Assembly: GCA_021157665.1 (NCBI GenBank)
Contig: JAGGWE010000131.1
Span: 1 to 26,452 of the forward strand
DNA length: 26,452 nucleotides
From: Sulfurimonas sp.
GTDB taxonomy: Bacteria; Campylobacterota; Campylobacteria; Campylobacterales; Sulfurimonadaceae
Direction of reading: 5' to 3'
Positions 6,658 to 14,222 of this stretch are shown piece by piece (position 1 is the first letter of the stretch; every line of letters begins with the position of its first letter). A model generated the notes under the pieces. It was not told where the DNA came from, did no database searches, and worked only from the letters and a program-made list of their open reading frames with translations. Position numbers and translations under genes: made by a program.

Positions 6658-9238
6658 AGTACACGAAATAGCAAAAGAATTAGGAATAGCGTCTAAGGAT
6701 GTTATACTAAAAGCTACAGAGATGGGTATTGAAGTTAAATCTGCACAAAGTGTAGTGACTATGGAGCAAGCCGATGGCTTAATGAATTTTATCATGAATG
6801 GTGAGGCAACTCCTCCAGCATCTCCAAGTGTTAGTAAACCTGAAAAAGCTAAAAGTGATACTCCTGAAAATACTCCTGTAGAAAAAACACAAAAAGTTGA
6901 AACTAAAGAGTCTGAAACAACAAAAGAAGTTAAAATAGAAGAAACTAAAGCTGAAACTTCAAAAGAAGAAGTTAAAAAAGCAGATACTGAAACTGCAAAA
7001 GTAGAAGATAAAGCAAAAGTAAAAAAACCTACAGGTCCTAGACCAGTTATTGTTCCTCAGATTAAAAGATCTGGTTTAAAGATTGTTAAAAAGAAAAAGC
7101 CAAAAGTTGAAGAGAACTATAACTTGCCAACTAAACAAGCCTCAGTATCTTCTTATGGAAAAATGAGTGCTGAAGTTTTAGAAGAACTTGCTCAAAAGAA
7201 AAAATCAAGAACATCTTCATCTACTGCTAGAAAACAAGAGCAGGGTAGAAGAATGGATATCTTTGGTGGTTCTATGAGTGATGTATCTATGGATATGGAT
7301 GATCAAGTTACACTACTTGACCTTAACTCAACTGAGAGAGCACCACTTCCTGTTGAAGAGCCTAGAAAACCTCGTCCTCCAAGACCAGCTGGTAGAAATG
7401 CTAACAAAAAACAAGCTCCTCGTGGTAGAAGAGTTCGTAAAGATGTGAAGAAAAAGTATAAAAAAGCAAGTCATGAAGAAGAGATTGTAACTCATGTAGA
7501 AATACCTGAAGATATTCGTGTTTATGAATTCGCAGAAGCTCTTAATCGTCCTATATCTGACATCATAAAAGTTCTTTTTGATCTTGGTATGATGATGACT
7601 AAAAATGATTTCCTTGGAAATGATGAGATTGAGATTCTTTCTGAAGAGTTTGAAGTTGAAGTAACTATAATTGATCCCAAAGATGAGTTTACTCAAGATG
7701 TTGAAGATATTGAAGAAGATCCAGATGCAACTGAAAGAGCTCCTATTATTACAATTATGGGACATGTTGATCATGGTAAAACTTCATTACTTGATGCAAT
7801 TCGTGATGCAAAAGTAACAGATGGTGAAGCTGGTGGAATTACTCAGCATATTGGTGCTTATACAGTTACACAACATGGAAAAGCTATTACTTTCATAGAT
7901 ACTCCGGGTCACGCTGCATTCTCTCATATGCGTCAGCGTGGTACTGCTATTACTGATATTATTGTTATCGTTGTTGCTGCTGATGATGGTGTTAAACCTC
8001 AAACTCTTGAAGTTATTAAATTAGCTCAAGAATCAGGTGCTCCAATTATCGTTGCATTAAATAAAATGGATAAAGAGACTGCTCAACCAGATATGGTTAA
8101 AGGTCAGATGGCTGAACATGGTATTAACCCAGTTGATTGGGGTGGAGATATAGAATTTATTCCTGTTTCTGCTAAAACTGGTATGGGTATTGATGATTTA
8201 CTAGAAAATATTCTTACTACTGCTGATATTTTAGAGTTAAAAGCAAATGAGAATGCACTTGCTAAAGCGGCTGTTGTTGAGTCTTCTTTAGAAAAAGGTC
8301 GTGGTCCAGTTGCAACAGTAATCGTTCAAAATGGTACTCTTAAAGTTGGAGATTATGTTGTTTGTGGTGCGGCTTATGGTCGTGTTAAAGCACTTGTTGA
8401 TGAAAATAATAAGCAAATTAAATCACTAAAACCAAGTCATACAGCAGTAGTTGCTGGGCTTAACATAGTTCCAGATTCTGGTGAAGTGATGACTGTTATG
8501 GAGTGTGAAAAAGAAGCCAAAGCTTACGCTCTTAAAAGACATGAATATGATAGACATAAAGAGCTTTCAGTCTCTATGAAATCTTCACTAGAAGATATGA
8601 CAGCTATGATTGCAGAGGGTAAACTTAAATCTCTTAAAATTGTTCTTAAAACTGATGTTCATGGTACTCTTCAAGCCATCAAATCATCATTAACTGAACT
8701 TAGAAATGATGAAGTTAAGGTAAATATTATCTCAGCTGGTGTTGGTGGAATTACTGAAAGTGATGTTGAACTTGTTAATAACTCTGAAAATTGTGTTCTT
8801 CTTGGATTTAATGTTCGTCCAACTGGTGCTGTTAAAGCATCTGCTAAACAAAAAGGTGTTGAGATAAAAACTTACTCAATCATCTACCAATTAATAGATG
8901 ATATTACTGGAATGCTTACAGGTATGATGGCTCCAAAATATACTGAAGAAAACACTGGTCAAGCAGAAGTTAGAGAAGTATTTAAAATCCCTAAAGGTGT
9001 TGTTGCTGGATCTGTTGTTGTTGATGGAAGACTTATCCGTGGTGGAATGGTTCGTGTTATTCGTGATGGTGTTGTTCATTATGAAGGTGAACTTACTTCA
9101 CTTAAACGCTTCAAAGATGATGTTGATGAGATTGGTAACGGTTATGAGTGTGGTGTTGTTATCAGTGGTTATGAGGATGTTATACCTGGTGATATTCTTG
9201 AAACATTCAAAAAAGTTGAGCAAAAAGTTAGTCTATAG
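6641..9238 (+). CDS. infB: InfB, translation initiation factor IF-2
   Basis: IF-2 is the GTPase that places initiator fMet-tRNA in the ribosomal P site. The 865-residue protein has an N-terminal IF2 helical module (IAKELGIASKDVILKATEMG), then a long Lys/Glu/Thr-rich low-complexity linker (about residues 57-280). The GTPase domain has P-loop GHVDHGKT (374-381), switch II DTPGH (420-424) and NKMD (474-477), followed by the beta-barrel and C-terminal initiator-tRNA domains. The start is ATG 6641 inside the end of rnpM, with AAGGAG at 6626-6631. Codon choice in the GTPase part favours GGT, CGT and GTT, as expected for high expression. rbfA begins directly at the stop. Confidence 0.98.
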   Translation: MIEKVKVHEIAKELGIASKDVILKATEMGIEVKSAQSVVTMEQADGLMNFIMNGEATPPASPSVSKPEKAKSDTPENTPVEKTQKVETKESETTKEVKIEETKAETSKEEVKKADTETAKVEDKAKVKKPTGPRPVIVPQIKRSGLKIVKKKKPKVEENYNLPTKQASVSSYGKMSAEVLEELAQKKKSRTSSSTARKQEQGRRMDIFGGSMSDVSMDMDDQVTLLDLNSTERAPLPVEEPRKPRPPRPAGRNANKKQAPRGRRVRKDVKKKYKKASHEEEIVTHVEIPEDIRVYEFAEALNRPISDIIKVLFDLGMMMTKNDFLGNDEIEILSEEFEVEVTIIDPKDEFTQDVEDIEEDPDATERAPIITIMGHVDHGKTSLLDAIRDAKVTDGEAGGITQHIGAYTVTQHGKAITFIDTPGHAAFSHMRQRGTAITDIIVIVVAADDGVKPQTLEVIKLAQESGAPIIVALNKMDKETAQPDMVKGQMAEHGINPVDWGGDIEFIPVSAKTGMGIDDLLENILTTADILELKANENALAKAAVVESSLEKGRGPVATVIVQNGTLKVGDYVVCGAAYGRVKALVDENNKQIKSLKPSHTAVVAGLNIVPDSGEVMTVMECEKEAKAYALKRHEYDRHKELSVSMKSSLEDMTAMIAEGKLKSLKIVLKTDVHGTLQAIKSSLTELRNDEVKVNIISAGVGGITESDVELVNNSENCVLLGFNVRPTGAVKASAKQKGVEIKTYSIIYQLIDDITGMLTGMMAPKYTEENTGQAEVREVFKIPKGVVAGSVVVDGRLIRGGMVRVIRDGVVHYEGELTSLKRFKDDVDEIGNGYECGVVISGYEDVIPGDILETFKKVEQKVSL

Positions 9239-9601
9239 ATGACTGAAGCACAAATTAAAATTAAGAGAACTGAATCAGTTCTCTTAGAATTAATTCCCCA
9301 AGCCCTTGGTGGAATGAATGATAAAAGACTCCATGAATTAAATATTATTGATATTAAATGTTCTCGTGGTAAAAGTGATGCGAAAGTTTTTATAGATCCA
9401 AATGAATACTCAGAGCAAGAAAAAAGAGATTATCTAAAACTACTTAGAAAAGCTCGTCCTATTATAGAAACTCATTGTTTAAAGGATCAGGGTTGGTACA
9501 GATGTCCAACTTTTACATTTGAGTTTGATGAACATCTAAAACAAGCACAAAATATTGATGATTTGTTTAAAAAAATAGCTAAAGATAGAGGAGAGGAATA
9601 A
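9239..9601 (+). CDS. rbfA: RbfA, 30S ribosome-binding factor A
   Basis: RbfA is a KH-fold protein that helps mature the 16S rRNA 5' end and 30S subunit. The 120-residue size is typical, and the family features are a helical N-terminus (IKIKRTESVLLELIPQAL), a central beta region with VFIDPNEYSEQEKRDYLKLL, and the later FEFDEHLKQAQNIDDLF. The ATG immediately follows the infB TAG and its own stop overlaps the rimP ATG by one base. Both junctions imply coupled translation. Position between infB and rimP is a strongly conserved arrangement. Confidence 0.95.
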   Translation: MTEAQIKIKRTESVLLELIPQALGGMNDKRLHELNIIDIKCSRGKSDAKVFIDPNEYSEQEKRDYLKLLRKARPIIETHCLKDQGWYRCPTFTFEFDEHLKQAQNIDDLFKKIAKDRGEE

Positions 9602-10050
9602 TGTCACTAAAAAGCGATATAAATTCACTTGTAAAATCAGTTGACTTAGAACTATACGATACTTCTATTGTAAATGAAAATGATGAAACTATTTACCGTG
9701 TAAGTGTGATTTCTAAAGAGATTAAAGATGGCAAAAGAGCAGGCGTATCACTTGATGCTTGTGTAGAACTAACTCATCTTATATCTCCACTTTTAGATGT
9801 AACTCCTCCAGTTTCAGGTGATTATAGACTTGAAGTTGGAAGCCCAGGAATTGAGAGAAAATTAGTAAATATTTCTCAGTATTCTATGAGTATCGGTGAA
9901 AGAGTTTCACTTCTTTTAGGCGAAAAACAAAAAGTAAGAGGAATTCTGACAAAGGTTGAAGGTTCTAAAATTTTTGTAGATACTGAAGATGAAAAAGTTG
10001 AAGTAGAGTTCAACGATGTATTAAAAGCTAAAACATATTTCGAATGGTAA
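9601..10050 (+). CDS. rimP: RimP, 30S ribosome maturation factor
   Basis: RimP assists assembly of the 30S subunit. The 149-residue protein shows both domains: an N-terminal alpha/beta part (LYDTSIVNENDETIYRVSV) with the signature VSGDYRLEVGSPGIER, and a C-terminal SH3-like barrel (ILTKVEGSKIFVDTEDEKVE). A GAGAGGAATA ribosome-binding region precedes the ATG, which overlaps the rbfA stop. Its last codons (GAA TGG TAA) contain an out-of-frame ATGGTAATAAA string that recurs exactly at the ribD start 103 bp downstream. This suggests rimP and ribD once overlapped directly. Confidence 0.95.
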   Translation: MSLKSDINSLVKSVDLELYDTSIVNENDETIYRVSVISKEIKDGKRAGVSLDACVELTHLISPLLDVTPPVSGDYRLEVGSPGIERKLVNISQYSMSIGERVSLLLGEKQKVRGILTKVEGSKIFVDTEDEKVEVEFNDVLKAKTYFEW

Positions 10051-10157
10051 TAAAAGCATGGTTACTATGCGTGAGCTTTCTGCTGAAGAAAACCTAGTGT
10101 TAACGCAGGATAATGGGCTTTGCTCATTGTCTGTAAAGAAGTAGAAATGGTAATAAA
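10043..10157 (+). repeat. 12-bp direct repeats bounding a 91-bp insertion between rimP and ribD
   Basis: AATGGTAATAAA occurs at 10043-10054 (rimP stop) and again at 10146-10157 (ribD start), exactly 103 bases apart. The DNA between (10055-10145) contains the hairpin AATGGGC-TTT-GCTCATT (10112-10128, one G-T pair) and GCAT-ATGC pairing near 10057-10072. Removing one repeat and the insert restores a direct rimP/ribD overlap, like the overlaps elsewhere in this operon. The repeat is visible; an insertion origin is inferred. No terminal inverted repeats were found. Confidence 0.55.
10058..10144 (+). CDS. Possible 28-codon small ORF in the rimP-ribD insertion
   Basis: An ATG at 10058, seven bases after the rimP stop, opens a 28-codon frame ending at TAG 10142-10144, two bases before the ribD ATG. 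The peptide begins MVTMRELSAEENLVLTQ and ends in lysines. It almost exactly fills the inserted segment and would let ribosomes move from rimP to ribD by reinitiation. No Shine-Dalgarno sequence precedes it and I recognise no family. It may simply be a chance open frame. Confidence 0.25.
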   Translation: MVTMRELSAEENLVLTQDNGLCSLSVKK

Positions 10158-11157
10158 CTCTAACTTCTTTATGAGCCTCGCTCTTAAAGAGGCTTGGAAA
10201 TATCAAGGTTTAACTTACCCAAATCCAGCAGTTGGTTGTTGTGTTGTTGGACAAAACAGTGAAATACTTTCGGTTGAAGCACACAAAAAAGCTGGAAACC
10301 CACATGCCGAGGTTGAAGCATTAAAATTTGCCTACTTTAAACTTACTAATAACTCTGAAATTTTACAATATACTAAATCTAGTGAGATACATACCTTTCT
10401 TTTAAAAAATCATAATAATATTTTTGAAAATTGCTCACTTTACACAACTCTAGAACCATGTTCTCATGTTGGAAAAACTCCATCTTGTGCTGATTTAATT
10501 AGTGTTTTAGGGATTAAAAAAGTGTTTGTTGGTTCAAGAGATTTTAATCCACAAGCCTCATGTGGAAATGACAAACTCTTGGCATGTGGGATTGAAGTAG
10601 AGAATGATGTTTTAAAAGATGAGTGTGACAGTTTACTAGCACCCTTTGGCATGTGGACTAAAAAGAATTTTGTGTTTTTTAAATGGGCGCAAAGGCTAAA
10701 TGGAACTACAGATGGTGGAACTATTAGCTCAAAAGAATCACGAAAAAATGTTCATGCTATGAGAGATGTATGTGATTTATTAGTGATTGGTGGAAATACA
10801 GTTAGAGTTGATAGACCAACTTTAGATTCTAGGTTGGTTAATGGTAAAGCACCAGATATTTTAATCATTTCACGAGAAAAAGAGTTTGATAAGACAATAC
10901 CTCTTTTTAATATTGAGGGTAGAAAAGTTGTGATTTCAGATAATTTTACAATCTGCCAAGATTATAAAAATATAATGATAGAGGGTGGCTCAAACATGTA
11001 TCAACTTACAAAAGAGTTTGTTGATATGTATTTGTGTTATATTGCTCCTAAATTTGGTGGTACTATTGGATTTGAAAATATTATAGATAAGTTTGAAATA
11101 TTAAATTTACAAAAAGATAAGCAAGATATAATTATGTGGATGAAAAGGGAATTATAA
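10147..11157 (+). CDS. ribD: RibD, bifunctional riboflavin deaminase/reductase
   Basis: RibD carries out the deamination and side-chain reduction steps after GTP cyclohydrolase II in riboflavin synthesis. The first part is a zinc-dependent cytidine-deaminase fold: H53 and E55 in NPHAEVEA, C105 and C114 in EPCSHVGKTPSC. The rest is the dihydrofolate-reductase-like domain, with FKWAQRLNGTTDG, IGGNTVRVDRPTLDSRL and the late IMIEGGSNMY motif. I chose ATG 10147 (336 residues). The frame extends to a TTG at 10120, but that has no ribosome-binding site and falls in the inserted segment. A segment of about 30 residues separates the HAE and PC motifs, longer than in enterobacterial RibD. Three CCACATGCC/GGCATGTGG motifs lie inside this gene. 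Confidence 0.95.
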   Translation: MVINSNFFMSLALKEAWKYQGLTYPNPAVGCCVVGQNSEILSVEAHKKAGNPHAEVEALKFAYFKLTNNSEILQYTKSSEIHTFLLKNHNNIFENCSLYTTLEPCSHVGKTPSCADLISVLGIKKVFVGSRDFNPQASCGNDKLLACGIEVENDVLKDECDSLLAPFGMWTKKNFVFFKWAQRLNGTTDGGTISSKESRKNVHAMRDVCDLLVIGGNTVRVDRPTLDSRLVNGKAPDILIISREKEFDKTIPLFNIEGRKVVISDNFTICQDYKNIMIEGGSNMYQLTKEFVDMYLCYIAPKFGGTIGFENIIDKFEILNLQKDKQDIIMWMKREL

Positions 11158-11160
11158 ATT

Positions 11161-11880
11161 ATGCAAGAAAATAATAAACAAGAAAAAATAGTAAGTATGT
11201 TTGATGATATAGCACCAACATACGATACAGCAAATCGTGTAATGAGTATGGGCGTTGATATATCATGGAGAAAAAAAGCTTGTGACATGTCATTTGAATT
11301 TTATGCTAAAGATTCTATAGAAAAAATAGTAGATGTGGCATGTGGAACTGGTGACATGATGGGTTATTGGAAAAAGCAGTCAGATAAAGCAGGTGTTGAT
11401 ATAAAAGAGCTTATTGGTGTTGATCCATCAAATGGTATGGTTGATGTTGCTAGAAAAAAATTCCCTGAATTTAGTTACCATATCTCAAAAGCTACAGAGA
11501 TTCCATTAGAAGATGAAAGTGCTGATATATTAAGTATAACTTATGGTATTAGAAATGTTATAGAGAGACAAGAAGCTTTTCATGAGTTTAACAGAATGCT
11601 AAAAAAAGATGGTCTTGTTGTTATTTTAGAATTTATGAAAGATGAAAACAAAAATATACTTAAAAAAATGAGAGATGTATATATGCATAAGATTTTACCT
11701 TATGTTGGGGCAGCAATCTCTAGAAATTTAGAAGCATATACTTATTTACCAGATTCTATAGAGAGTTTTGTAACAATTCAAGGTATGCAAAAAGAGTTAG
11801 AAATAGCTGGTTTTGAGATGATTTATACTAAAAGTTTTTCTATGGATATATCTACTCTTTTAATTGCAAGAAAAAAATAG
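11161..11880 (+). CDS. ubiE: UbiE/MenG, demethylmenaquinone methyltransferase
   Basis: This 239-residue class I SAM-dependent methyltransferase adds the ring methyl in the last step of menaquinone synthesis. Campylobacterota use menaquinone, so the MenG role is preferred over ubiquinone. UbiE/COQ5 signatures are clear: MFDDIAPTYDTANRVMSMG near the start, SAM motif I DVACGTGD at residues 58-65, TYGIRNV, and the LKKDGLVVILEF strand. The C-terminus SFSMDISTLLIARKK is typical. It starts three bases after the ribD stop, inside the same operon. SAM motif I is encoded by one exact GGCATGTGG 9-mer. Confidence 0.93.
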   Translation: MQENNKQEKIVSMFDDIAPTYDTANRVMSMGVDISWRKKACDMSFEFYAKDSIEKIVDVACGTGDMMGYWKKQSDKAGVDIKELIGVDPSNGMVDVARKKFPEFSYHISKATEIPLEDESADILSITYGIRNVIERQEAFHEFNRMLKKDGLVVILEFMKDENKNILKKMRDVYMHKILPYVGAAISRNLEAYTYLPDSIESFVTIQGMQKELEIAGFEMIYTKSFSMDISTLLIARKK

Positions 11881-11888
11881 GAAAAAAA

Positions 11889-12236
11889 ATGAGAAAAATA
11901 ATTTTAATATTAACGGTTACAGTAGCACTTTTCTTTAGTGCATGTACACAAGAAACTCAAAATAAATTAAGTCGTTCTATCCAAAATTGGACAGGTACTA
12001 ATGGTGTTTTAGATATTTATATGGGTGAGAAACTTGTTCAAAGATTTATAAAAATAGACAAACTTTCAACAGCCGTTAGTACAGATGGAAATATTCCACG
12101 AAATTATCGTTATGGATATGGTTATTTAGATACTAATTTTAATATGAAAATAGATGATGGAGAGAAAAAACTATATTTTGAGATTAGTAATTATTCAACT
12201 TCATATGTATTTTATGCTAATCCAGGCACTAAGTAG
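11889..12236 (+). CDS. Small predicted lipoprotein of unknown function
   Basis: The 115-residue protein starts with a lipoprotein signal peptide: two basic residues, a hydrophobic stretch, then FFSAC with the acylated Cys at position 19. The mature part is about 97 residues, rich in Tyr and Asn, with predicted beta character and an acidic NFNMKIDDGEKK segment that resembles a short Asp-rich metal-binding loop, though no full EF-hand is present. I recognise no family. It begins 8 bp after ubiE, and its TAG overlaps the GTG start of dapE by one base, so it is translated with these metabolic genes. It is likely attached to the inner or outer membrane on the periplasmic side. Confidence 0.75.
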   Translation: MRKIILILTVTVALFFSACTQETQNKLSRSIQNWTGTNGVLDIYMGEKLVQRFIKIDKLSTAVSTDGNIPRNYRYGYGYLDTNFNMKIDDGEKKLYFEISNYSTSYVFYANPGTK

Positions 12237-13333
12237 TGCAAATTATAGAACTTTTTAAAAAATTAGTAGAAACTAAAAGTGAAACACCAAATGATGGTGG
12301 GCTTTTAGATTTTATAGAGAGTTATTTAGCAGATTTTACAGCTATTAGAGTTGATGTAGAAGATGTTAAAAATCTTTTTATTTATAAAAAGTTTGCTGAG
12401 GGTGAGCACCTTTGTTTTGCTGGGCATGTGGATGTAGTTCCTGCTGGAGATAACTGGGATACAAATCCTTATGAGTTGGTTGAAAAAGATGGTTATCTGT
12501 ATGGTCGTGGAACTCAAGATATGAAAAGTGGAGTAGCTGCGTTTATTCAGGCTGTTAAAGAGGCTGAAAATTTTAATGGAACTCTATCTTTATTACTTAC
12601 TTCAGATGAAGAGGGTGATGCGATAAATGGAACTATAAAAGTTCTTGAATATTTAAAAGAAAACAACATGCTCCCACATGCCGTAGTTGTAGCTGAGCCA
12701 ACTTGTGAAGATGAGTTTGGAGATGCTATAAAAGTAGGGCGAAGAGGTTCTATAAATGGTTATATAACTATAAAAGGTAAGCAAGGACATGCTGCTTATC
12801 CTGAGAAAGCTATAAATCCTATACATAATTTATCAAAAGTTTTAGGTGATATGGCTGGGGTAAATATAGATAATGGTGACGAGTTTTTTTCTCCGAGTAA
12901 ATTTGTAGTAACAGATATTCGTTCAGGTATGCAAGTAACAAATGTAACTCCAAATGAGTTGAAGATGATGTTTAATGTTCGTAATACTACCTTGACAACT
13001 CAAAAAGAGGTTCGAGAATTTGTTGCAAAGCATTTAAAAGATTTAGATTATGAATTAAAACTTACTCAAGGTTCTTACCCTTTTGTTACTGATACAAATA
13101 CTAAAGTTGTGAAAAATATAGACAAATCTATCGAAATAGTAACTGGTATAAAACCAAAACACTCAACTGCTGGTGGAACTTCAGATGCAAGATTTATTGC
13201 ACAGTTTGGGATTGATGTTATAGAATTTGGTGTGAGAAATGATACTATTCATGCAATAAATGAAAGAACTACAAAAAAAGAGGTTGAAGATTTGTATAAA
13301 GTTTTTAAAACACTTCTTGGCATGTGGAAATAA
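12236..13333 (+). CDS. dapE: DapE, succinyl-diaminopimelate desuccinylase
   Basis: DapE hydrolyses N-succinyl-LL-diaminopimelate in the lysine/peptidoglycan pathway using two zinc ions. The 365-residue M20-family protein shows H64 and D66 in FAGHVDVVPAGDNW, the bridging D95 in GRGTQDMKSG, and E125/E126 in TSDEEGDA. It also has the dimerisation-domain GRRGSINGYITIKG-KQGHAAYPE region and TAGGTSDARFIAQFG near the C-terminus. The start is GTG at 12236, overlapping the lipoprotein stop, since the conserved N-terminus (IIELFKKLVETKSETP) begins immediately. Three exact GGCATGTGG-type 9-mers lie in it, two at conserved protein motifs or the very end. Confidence 0.96.
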   Translation: MQIIELFKKLVETKSETPNDGGLLDFIESYLADFTAIRVDVEDVKNLFIYKKFAEGEHLCFAGHVDVVPAGDNWDTNPYELVEKDGYLYGRGTQDMKSGVAAFIQAVKEAENFNGTLSLLLTSDEEGDAINGTIKVLEYLKENNMLPHAVVVAEPTCEDEFGDAIKVGRRGSINGYITIKGKQGHAAYPEKAINPIHNLSKVLGDMAGVNIDNGDEFFSPSKFVVTDIRSGMQVTNVTPNELKMMFNVRNTTLTTQKEVREFVAKHLKDLDYELKLTQGSYPFVTDTNTKVVKNIDKSIEIVTGIKPKHSTAGGTSDARFIAQFGIDVIEFGVRNDTIHAINERTTKKEVEDLYKVFKTLLGMWK

Positions 13334-13342
13334 GGAAAAAAA

Positions 13343-13744
13343 TTGAAATATATCTTTGTGGTTTTTTTATTAGCAACAACACTTTTTTCTAGCAATAGTT
13401 GGCAAACAAATTATCATACAGCATTAAAAATAGCACAAGATAAAAATAAAAGAGTTTATATGCTAATCGTTTCTGATGATTGTAGATGGTGTAAAAAGTT
13501 TGAGAGAACAACACTTAAAGATAGAAAAACACTAGAAAGATTAAATGAAAAATATATTTTATTGCATGTAATAAGAGATAAAAATTATATACCGAGTAGA
13601 TTTAAAACAGCTCCAATACCAAGACATTATTTTTTAACTTCTAAAGGTAAAGAACTTTTTTCAGTTGTCGGATATAGAGATGTTAAAATATTTAATTCTT
13701 TTTTGGATAATGTAGATGAAAGATATGAAAGGATTGCAAAATGA
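13343..13744 (+). CDS. Periplasmic thioredoxin-fold protein (thioredoxin_7/SoxW-like)
   Basis: The 133-residue protein has a cleavable-looking signal peptide (about 17 residues) and then a thioredoxin-like domain. Its redox pair is C47-x-x-C50 in DDCRWCKKFERTTL, followed by a strand (YILLHVIRD) and APIPRHYFL at the usual cis-proline region. It probably acts as a periplasmic thiol-disulfide protein; partner and direction of electron flow cannot be told. The start is TTG 13343 after AAGGAAA (13332-13338); the frame has no ATG that keeps the signal peptide. Its TGA overlaps the ridA ATG by 4 bp (ATGA). The resemblance to SoxW-type proteins fits sulfur oxidisers but is inference. Confidence 0.75.
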   Translation: MKYIFVVFLLATTLFSSNSWQTNYHTALKIAQDKNKRVYMLIVSDDCRWCKKFERTTLKDRKTLERLNEKYILLHVIRDKNYIPSRFKTAPIPRHYFLTSKGKELFSVVGYRDVKIFNSFLDNVDERYERIAK

Positions 13745-14115
13745 GATTTGTTCAAACAGATAAGGCACCATCAGCTATAGGACCATATTCACAAGCTGTG
13801 ATTGCAAATGGGATGGTTTATACTTCAGGGCAAATAGCACTTACACCAGAGGGTGCTATGCTTGAAAATGATGTAGTGATTCAAACAAAGCAGGTTTTAA
13901 AAAATTTACAAGCTGTTTTAGAAGAAGCAGGTAGTTCTATGCAGCAAGTTGTAAAAACAACAATTTTTATAGCTTCAATGGATGACTTTGCAGTTATAAA
14001 TGAAATCTACGAAGAAGCTTTTGGCTCTCACAAACCAGCTCGTGCAACAGTTGCTGTTAAAACTCTACCAAAAAATGCACTTGTTGAGATAGATGCAGTA
14101 GCCTTAGTTAAATAA
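13741..14115 (+). CDS. ridA: RidA family reactive intermediate deaminase
   Basis: RidA hydrolyses reactive 2-aminoacrylate and related enamines/imines made by pyridoxal enzymes. The 124-residue length and motifs are typical: APSAIGPYSQAV at the start, YTSGQIALTPEG, and VVKTTIFIASMDDFAVINEIY. The catalytic-site segments PARATVAVKTLPK (with the substrate-binding Arg) and VEIDAVALVK (with the conserved Glu) follow. The ATG overlaps the previous stop. It ends the ribD-to-ridA run; the following 107-base gap carries repeats and a hairpin. Confidence 0.93.
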   Translation: MRFVQTDKAPSAIGPYSQAVIANGMVYTSGQIALTPEGAMLENDVVIQTKQVLKNLQAVLEEAGSSMQQVVKTTIFIASMDDFAVINEIYEEAFGSHKPARATVAVKTLPKNALVEIDAVALVK

Positions 14116-14122
14116 GTTTTTT

Positions 14123-14160
14123 CTCGTTACACTTCCTTTCTCGTTACATTCCTCGTTGCA
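14123..14160 (+). repeat. Three degenerate CTCGTTACA repeats
   Basis: CTCGTTACA occurs at 14123-14131 and 14140-14148, with a one-mismatch copy CTCGTTGCA at 14152-14160. This is directly after ridA and ahead of the efflux operon. The CTCGTT core is shared with the ends of the REPIN-like element at 19918-20001, so this may be a decayed relative. The repeats are visible; the relationship is inferred. Confidence 0.5.
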
Positions 14161-14174
14161 CCTCTTCCGAGGTG
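14159..14174 (+). terminator. Hairpin between ridA and the efflux operon
   Basis: CACCTC (14159-14164) and GAGGTG (14169-14174) form a perfect 6-bp stem with a TTCC loop. The hairpin is strong for this AT-rich DNA, but no T-tract follows, so it could be an atypical terminator, an RNA stabiliser, or the tip of a repeat element. Confidence 0.35.
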
Positions 14175-14222
14175 TGATGAAATATATATAACAACAAATT
14201 TTGAACTTATTGAGGTGAAAAA

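Noticed and set aside
6797..7060. Lys/Glu/Thr-rich low-complexity segment in infB as a tandem repeat.
   Set aside because: No regular period is visible; such charged linkers are normal for the IF-2 N-terminal region.
7328..8002. Long minus-strand open frames opposite infB, and similar shadows opposite lpxC-region, acrB, rplU, proB and atp genes.
   Set aside because: They mirror strongly conserved + strand genes, have low-complexity translations and no start signals.
10120..10146. TTG at 10120 as an upstream start for ribD.
   Set aside because: It has no ribosome-binding site, adds residues with no family similarity and lies in the inserted segment; ATG 10147 fits RibD.
10051..10146. FMN riboswitch before ribD.
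   Set aside because: The conserved FMN-aptamer core (AGGGGCxGGG-type) is absent and the leader is too short.
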